64,000 nucleotides of DNA, taken from an uncultured Halobacteriovorax sp. (lineage in GTDB: Bacteria; Bdellovibrionota; Bacteriovoracia; Bacteriovoracales; Bacteriovoracaceae). Under the pieces are notes generated by a model. That model did not search any database and had not been told where the DNA came from. It saw only the letters and a list, made by a program, of their open reading frames with translations. The DNA is taken from positions 248,001-312,000 of the forward strand of contig CAJXVS010000006.1 in the NCBI GenBank assembly GCA_913061265.1. The letters run 5' to 3'. This document shows, piece by piece, positions 59,882-64,000 of this stretch (within the stretch, counting starts at the first letter, position 1; the number at the start of each line of letters is the position of its first letter). The translations under genes were made by a program, and so were the position numbers.

Positions 59882-60624
59882 AAAAGCGTCCTTTGATCTT
59901 TAACTTCTACACTTTATTCTTCTTAAGTGTGGCCGTTAGTTTTCCCATTCAAATCATGTCTCTATACGGACATGGCCCAACTGAAGCGGGAATGATCATG
60001 AATAAGATGTCTTATTTGAACTGGTCAGTTGTGGCGGTTTGCGCCTTAAACGCCCTCTGTTCATATAACGGTCATTGGCTTTTAAAATTCAGCTTACCCA
60101 TTTCTTTTTTCACAGTAGCTTTAAACAACTTCTATGTCTCAAGACTTGCTAACGACTTTAGTCCTATGGCAACAACCTTCGCTACCTTAGCTTTTGGTAT
60201 CACGAGTACTTACCTCTTCTTTACTCAAGAGAAGTCACTTTTAGATGATCAAAACAGTAGATGGTGGCTTGCTCCTAAAAGGTTTCAAAGAAACCTTCCA
60301 GTCTGGGTTCAAGGTCCCCTTGGAAGTCCCCTTCTTTCTAAAACTTTTGATATTTCAAGCTCAGGGGCTTTTCTCTCGCATCCTTCTTTAGCGAAAATGA
60401 ACGAAGAGTTAACAAAACCAATCAATGAAGGAGATAAGATCTCTCTTACTTTAGGACTATCTGGTCAAAAGGAGTTTTCTTGTGATGCTGAAGTCGTTAG
60501 GCTCTGTGAGCCTAACGGAAGTTATCCCGGCGGGATCGGTATTAAGTTTGAAGATTTGACCTTGTCTAATAAGTGGATCCTCGATCAAATCTTAAAAGAC
60601 ACGGCCATAATAGCTTCTGCTTAG
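59878..60624 (+). CDS. Membrane protein with C-terminal PilZ domain
   Basis: Three or four membrane segments (about residues 12-115) are followed by a PilZ domain (about 140-240). The domain has KRFQRNLPVWVQG for the arginine-rich c-di-GMP motif and DISSSGAFL for the D/N-x-S-x-x-G motif. The first motif is R-x-x-R rather than R-x-x-x-R, so c-di-GMP binding is likely but not certain. A predator that uses c-di-GMP to control motility and attack would be expected to have many PilZ proteins. Coupled to the lytic transglycosylase by a 4-base overlap (ATGA); converges with the next gene over four bases. Confidence 0.87.
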   Translation: MKKRPLIFNFYTLFFLSVAVSFPIQIMSLYGHGPTEAGMIMNKMSYLNWSVVAVCALNALCSYNGHWLLKFSLPISFFTVALNNFYVSRLANDFSPMATTFATLAFGITSTYLFFTQEKSLLDDQNSRWWLAPKRFQRNLPVWVQGPLGSPLLSKTFDISSSGAFLSHPSLAKMNEELTKPINEGDKISLTLGLSGQKEFSCDAEVVRLCEPNGSYPGGIGIKFEDLTLSNKWILDQILKDTAIIASA

Positions 60625-61880
60625 TGCAGAAGCTTCCAGCCTTCTAAGAAAGCTTTGTATTCACGAACAATTGTAGTTGGATTAGAGTTTGGAGTTGTAA
60701 TCACTTTACAAGATCCACCTCTAGGTCCGCTTCCAAAGAATCTCTTCTTTTTACACTTAATAGAAGCGTTACACTTCTTAAAGCTACAATCAAGAGCGTT
60801 CCCTGGATGAGCTTGAAATCTAAGGCTGTTATTTGCAACAGCATTCTTGATTCCGTTTACACACTTAGTAAAGTAACTCTTATCAAGAGCCGTTGAACAA
60901 AGGTAGTCAAAGACCACTGCTTTATATTCTTCAAGGCTTGAATTTAAGTTAATTGACGTTGTCGAAGTAAAACTAAGCATCTGAAGGGCCATTGATTTTT
61001 GACATCTTTTATCTGAGTTATCAAAGTTACAAAAGAACTTAGGAAAGCTTAATCCGCCGTCTTTAAAATTACCCCAGTAACTTGAGTAATTCTTTCTAGC
61101 TGTCTTTAGTCTCCAACAAACACCAACACTACAATCAAGAGGTGAAGTAAAAGTAGCATCGTTTACTTGAACATAGTCTTCTCTAGTTCTGTCGGCTTTC
61201 TTATAAAAACCATCAGTTTGAAGTCTTTCAAATTGAGTACTTGTTAAGCTTCCACTTACTGGAATCTTCCAAACACTTGAGAGCTCAGGAGCGATATTAA
61301 ATCCACCGTTACAACCATTTAACGTAGCGTAAGCTAGTTTAGTAAAATGAGAATTAAGTTTTTGAAGTGTGCTCTTATGACTACCTGGTTCGATAGTTCC
61401 GTTGCTTTTGGCTAGTTTAATGGCCCATGGACTTGAGTGACCATAGTAATCAAAGCTGGCGATCTTTTTGAAGAAAAGCATTTCTTCTACAAGGTTATAA
61501 ACATTAAAGTTTGTTCCAATTTGCTTAATAATAGGAAGGTTGAATTTCTCAAGAACTTCTTCGTTATCAGTGCTTCTAACGTCTGGTGAAGAGATGACAA
61601 CAACCTGATGGTCTTTATACATTTCTTTGTATTTATAAGCCTGAATCAAACCTGATTGAAAGAACTGATCAGAGTCTTCATCAACACTTGAGCCAACAAC
61701 AACTACGTGAGTTACTAAGTCTGGGTTTAGAGTCGATGTCCCTATTGCCGTAACTATATACTCTTTAGAGCCTTTGTTAGAAAGAGAAGAGGAAGTGTCC
61801 CCGGACCGGTCAGCCTGAGCAAAAACATTGGTTGTTATTGCAGCTACCACTAAGAGTGCCATTATTTTTAAGTTTTTCAT
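60621..61880 (-). CDS. Secreted protein with clan-CD-like His/Cys dyad
   Basis: Signal peptide ending VFAQAD. Between 55 and 220 lies a domain with strands LVTHVVVVGSS and HQVVVISSPD, then His148 in SFDYYGHSSPW and Cys190 in YATLNGCNGGF. A His after a strand with G, and a Cys after a strand with G, 42 residues apart, is the arrangement of clan-CD peptidases (caspase, clostripain, gingipain, CHAT). The C-terminal 170 residues hold ten or so cysteines in pairs. No family hit is claimed. It may be a periplasmic or secreted protease or an inactive relative. Confidence 0.75.
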   Translation of the reverse strand: MKNLKIMALLVVAAITTNVFAQADRSGDTSSSLSNKGSKEYIVTAIGTSTLNPDLVTHVVVVGSSVDEDSDQFFQSGLIQAYKYKEMYKDHQVVVISSPDVRSTDNEEVLEKFNLPIIKQIGTNFNVYNLVEEMLFFKKIASFDYYGHSSPWAIKLAKSNGTIEPGSHKSTLQKLNSHFTKLAYATLNGCNGGFNIAPELSSVWKIPVSGSLTSTQFERLQTDGFYKKADRTREDYVQVNDATFTSPLDCSVGVCWRLKTARKNYSSYWGNFKDGGLSFPKFFCNFDNSDKRCQKSMALQMLSFTSTTSINLNSSLEEYKAVVFDYLCSTALDKSYFTKCVNGIKNAVANNSLRFQAHPGNALDCSFKKCNASIKCKKKRFFGSGPRGGSCKVITTPNSNPTTIVREYKAFLEGWKLLH

Positions 61881-61911
61881 GGGGGCAAACTAAGGCAGAA
61901 AACTGGCTTTG

Positions 61912-64000
61912 TTAAGGTGTATTAAGGACCCTTTCTTTTTTACCTACTAGCTTCCTAGTTGTAAGAATTATACAAGGCAAGACCACTAAATCGCATACTA
62001 GGGCCATAAATAAGACAAATGAAGACAGGATCCCAAAGTTCTTATTTGGTGTAAGGCTGGCGAAAATGAACAAACCAAAGCCACTTACGAGAATCATTGT
62101 CGTCACGACTAAGGCCATTCCTGTACCACTTATAACTTCAATCAAGGCCTCTTTTCGCTCCATTCCTGCCTTAATCAAACTATTATAATGGGCCAAGAAA
62201 TGAATCGTATCATCTACGGCAATCCCAAGAGTAACTGAGGCGACAATAGCGCAGCCGATATCTACCGGCGTCTTTATAACAGTAAGAAGACCTGCCCCTA
62301 AAATAATGGGAATAAAGTTAGGGATAAGCGAGAGGAGCCCTATCTTTAATGACCTAAAGACTAAAATCAAGATCAATGTGATGACGGCTAAAGCAATACC
62401 CATGGAGTTTAAAAAAGTTTCAACCACATAACTATTCATCATTTGAAAAAGAATAGGCTTCCCTGTGGTTGAGACAATTAGACCTAGGCTTCTTGCTTTC
62501 TCTTCAATTTGCTCTACCCTCTCTAAACTTTCTTTTGAGTTTTGTACCGACCACAGAAGGCTTAAGCGCAGTTCTTTTTGCTTCAGGTCCATGCGATTGT
62601 TAAGGTCCATCCCCTGAGGAAGACCCATTGTATAAAGAAACAATTCCTGAGCTATCATCTGTTTTGAGTCAGGAAGCACATAGTTCTCAGGAAGACCTCC
62701 GTGAAGAGATTGATTCACTTCTTTAATAATATCTATGACTGATATGACCCTATTTATATAAGGCTGCTGATTAAGCCAGTCCTGAAGTTTATCAACCTTA
62801 TTTAAAAATAGTGGATCATTGACCCCATTAATTTTACCACTATCAATAACTAACTCAGGGCCACCTACCCCACCAAAAGTCTTGAGTGTAAATTGATTAC
62901 CAATGCTTATAGGGTTTGTTTTATTAAAGTATTTATAAGGATTTGAGTTCACTTCATTTTGATAAGCGAGGTATCCAAAAAGAGAACTGCCAAAGATAAA
63001 GATGACCACGACAAGGAGATGGAAGCGGTCTAAGAAATCAATATATCTTTTAGCGAATTTATAATTGATTTTCTTTCCCCTACTTTGCTTTGAATTAGGA
63101 GATATATTAAAAAAGACAATCGACGATGGAATGATAAGGATAGAGAAAAGGAAGGCCATCATAGTAGCAATTCCTGCAAGAAGCCCCATCTCGGCGACTG
63201 GCCTTACGTCTGAAGTGGTTAAGCTAAAGAAGCCAACGGTGGTTGAGATAGAAGTTAAGAAGATAGGCCAAACATTCTTCTTTAAAGCGCCCTTTAAAGC
63301 GGGAACAACTCCTTCTTCTTTCTTATAAAGATAGAAATAAGTTGAAAGTAAATGCACCGAATCAGCAATGGCAATGGCGATAATAATCCCCGGTAAAATA
63401 AACGTCAGTGAATTCATCTTGATCTTTAAAAAGCCTATAAGCCCCGTCATAAAGATTAAGGTCGTGCCTATAATAGCGAGAGGAAGAAAGACTCCCCAGA
63501 AGTTCTTAAAACAGATGATTAGATAAACAATAACCAGAAGAACCAAGATGGGGTTGATTGTTTTCAAGTCGAGAAAGGAAGTGCGTTTAAAAGTCACATT
63601 TAAAGCTGGAGCTCCTAGGATATGATAGTCAATCCCAAGTGGTTTTAAATACTTCTCACCGATTTCCCTAACGCCATCAAAGATTCCATCTGGGTCAAGG
63701 TTCTTTTCTTCTTTTTGAACAATACGCCCATAGACCACTGCACTCTTATGATCCTTACTCAAATAAACACCCGGTAAAACCCGGTGCTTATCAAAGACTT
63801 CCTCTCTAGCTTTTAAGAAATCTTTTGAATTAATCTCATCGAGAGGCATAAACTCTTCAGTTGAGATATCATCCTCTTCGGAGAAGCTTATATTATAATT
63901 GGTCAATGATTCGACTCGAATTACATCTTGAACCTGCCACATGCTTTCAGTGATCTCGCTTAGAAGCTTCATTTTTTCAGGCGAGAAAAAGCTTTCTTTA
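61912..64000 (-). CDS. RND/MMPL-family exporter, 5' end cut by window edge
   Basis: The frame is open beyond an internal ATG (63972) to the last base, and the nine extra codons (KESFFSPEK) contain no stop, so the gene starts outside the window and its first helix is missing. The visible 686 residues have a periplasmic loop, five helices (ILVLLVIVYLIICF to SILIIPSSIVFF), a second periplasmic loop (about 330-500, GGVGGPELVIDSG) and five more helices with GIAVDDTIHFLAHY. This is the MMPL/HpnN-type RND group that moves lipids. No adaptor or outer-membrane gene is near. Confidence 0.9.
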   Translation of the reverse strand, partial: KESFFSPEKMKLLSEITESMWQVQDVIRVESLTNYNISFSEEDDISTEEFMPLDEINSKDFLKAREEVFDKHRVLPGVYLSKDHKSAVVYGRIVQKEEKNLDPDGIFDGVREIGEKYLKPLGIDYHILGAPALNVTFKRTSFLDLKTINPILVLLVIVYLIICFKNFWGVFLPLAIIGTTLIFMTGLIGFLKIKMNSLTFILPGIIIAIAIADSVHLLSTYFYLYKKEEGVVPALKGALKKNVWPIFLTSISTTVGFFSLTTSDVRPVAEMGLLAGIATMMAFLFSILIIPSSIVFFNISPNSKQSRGKKINYKFAKRYIDFLDRFHLLVVVIFIFGSSLFGYLAYQNEVNSNPYKYFNKTNPISIGNQFTLKTFGGVGGPELVIDSGKINGVNDPLFLNKVDKLQDWLNQQPYINRVISVIDIIKEVNQSLHGGLPENYVLPDSKQMIAQELFLYTMGLPQGMDLNNRMDLKQKELRLSLLWSVQNSKESLERVEQIEEKARSLGLIVSTTGKPILFQMMNSYVVETFLNSMGIALAVITLILILVFRSLKIGLLSLIPNFIPIILGAGLLTVIKTPVDIGCAIVASVTLGIAVDDTIHFLAHYNSLIKAGMERKEALIEVISGTGMALVVTTMILVSGFGLFIFASLTPNKNFGILSSFVLFMALVCDLVVLPCIILTTRKLVGKKERVLNTP

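Overview
The window looks like chromosome of a Gram-negative, AT-rich (about 40% GC by eye) predatory-type bacterium of the Bdellovibrionota, most likely the Bacteriovorax/Halobacteriovorax side. The reasons are a Myxococcus-like gliding/Agl-Glt gene cluster in a low-GC genome, many lipoproteins and small periplasmic TPR proteins, and very tight gene packing with frequent stop/start overlaps. The taxon is inferred from gene content, not from a marker gene. I see no rRNA, tRNA, CRISPR array, insertion sequence or prophage.

Layout. 1-9.7 kb (minus strand): a cut-off polysaccharide deacetylase; the translation operon infC-rpmI-rplT with a strong terminator and an AUU start on infC; then a metabolic run with an IMPDH/GMP-reductase family enzyme, plsB and folE; an Na/Pi-transporter-like protein with a PhoU-like tail; fabI. 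9.8-16.7 kb: an OmpR-type two-component pair, a 55-codon lipoprotein gene, a lone CpaF-type ATPase, glutathione peroxidase and unknowns. 16.9-21.6 kb: a 760-residue secreted protein, a VAT1-like oxidoreductase, a dolichol/phytol-kinase-like membrane protein and an alpha/beta hydrolase.

21.6-33.4 kb (plus strand) is the main machine. It starts with a leader RNA that can fold over its own ribosome binding site. Then come a calcium-repeat VWA lipoprotein, an outer-membrane barrel, TPR proteins, one TolQ/ExbB-type and two TolR/ExbD-type proteins (the AglR-Q-S stoichiometry), a 1005-residue TPR protein, a TPR lipoprotein (GltE-like) and an FHA-TM-AgmX-tail protein (GltG-like). Together they would form a proton-driven trans-envelope complex like the Myxococcus Agl-Glt motor.

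33.4-39.5 kb carries housekeeping genes: sirtuin cobB with a probably leaderless mRNA, recQ, an aminotransferase and a CBS-domain protein. 39.6-47.6 kb is the most unusual part: a run of exported genes with a single-haem CxxCH protein, a lipoprotein, a Tat-exported DUF1501-like protein, a CxxCH lipoprotein, and a signal peptidase II fused to a HAMP-like domain, followed by a haem-plus-barrel protein and a TPR-barrel protein. It resembles a pared-down version of the planctomycete PSCyt/DUF1501 gene pairs.

47.6-64 kb: a 59-codon gene behind an extended -10 promoter, an RNA-methyltransferase-like gene, a CxxCH lipoprotein, YceI, two ABC systems (NosFY-like and YbbA/YbbP next to tesA), a MoxR-DUF58-transglutaminase module, a lytic transglycosylase lipoprotein, a PilZ membrane protein, a secreted protein with a clan-CD-like His/Cys pair, and an RND/MMPL exporter that runs off the right edge.
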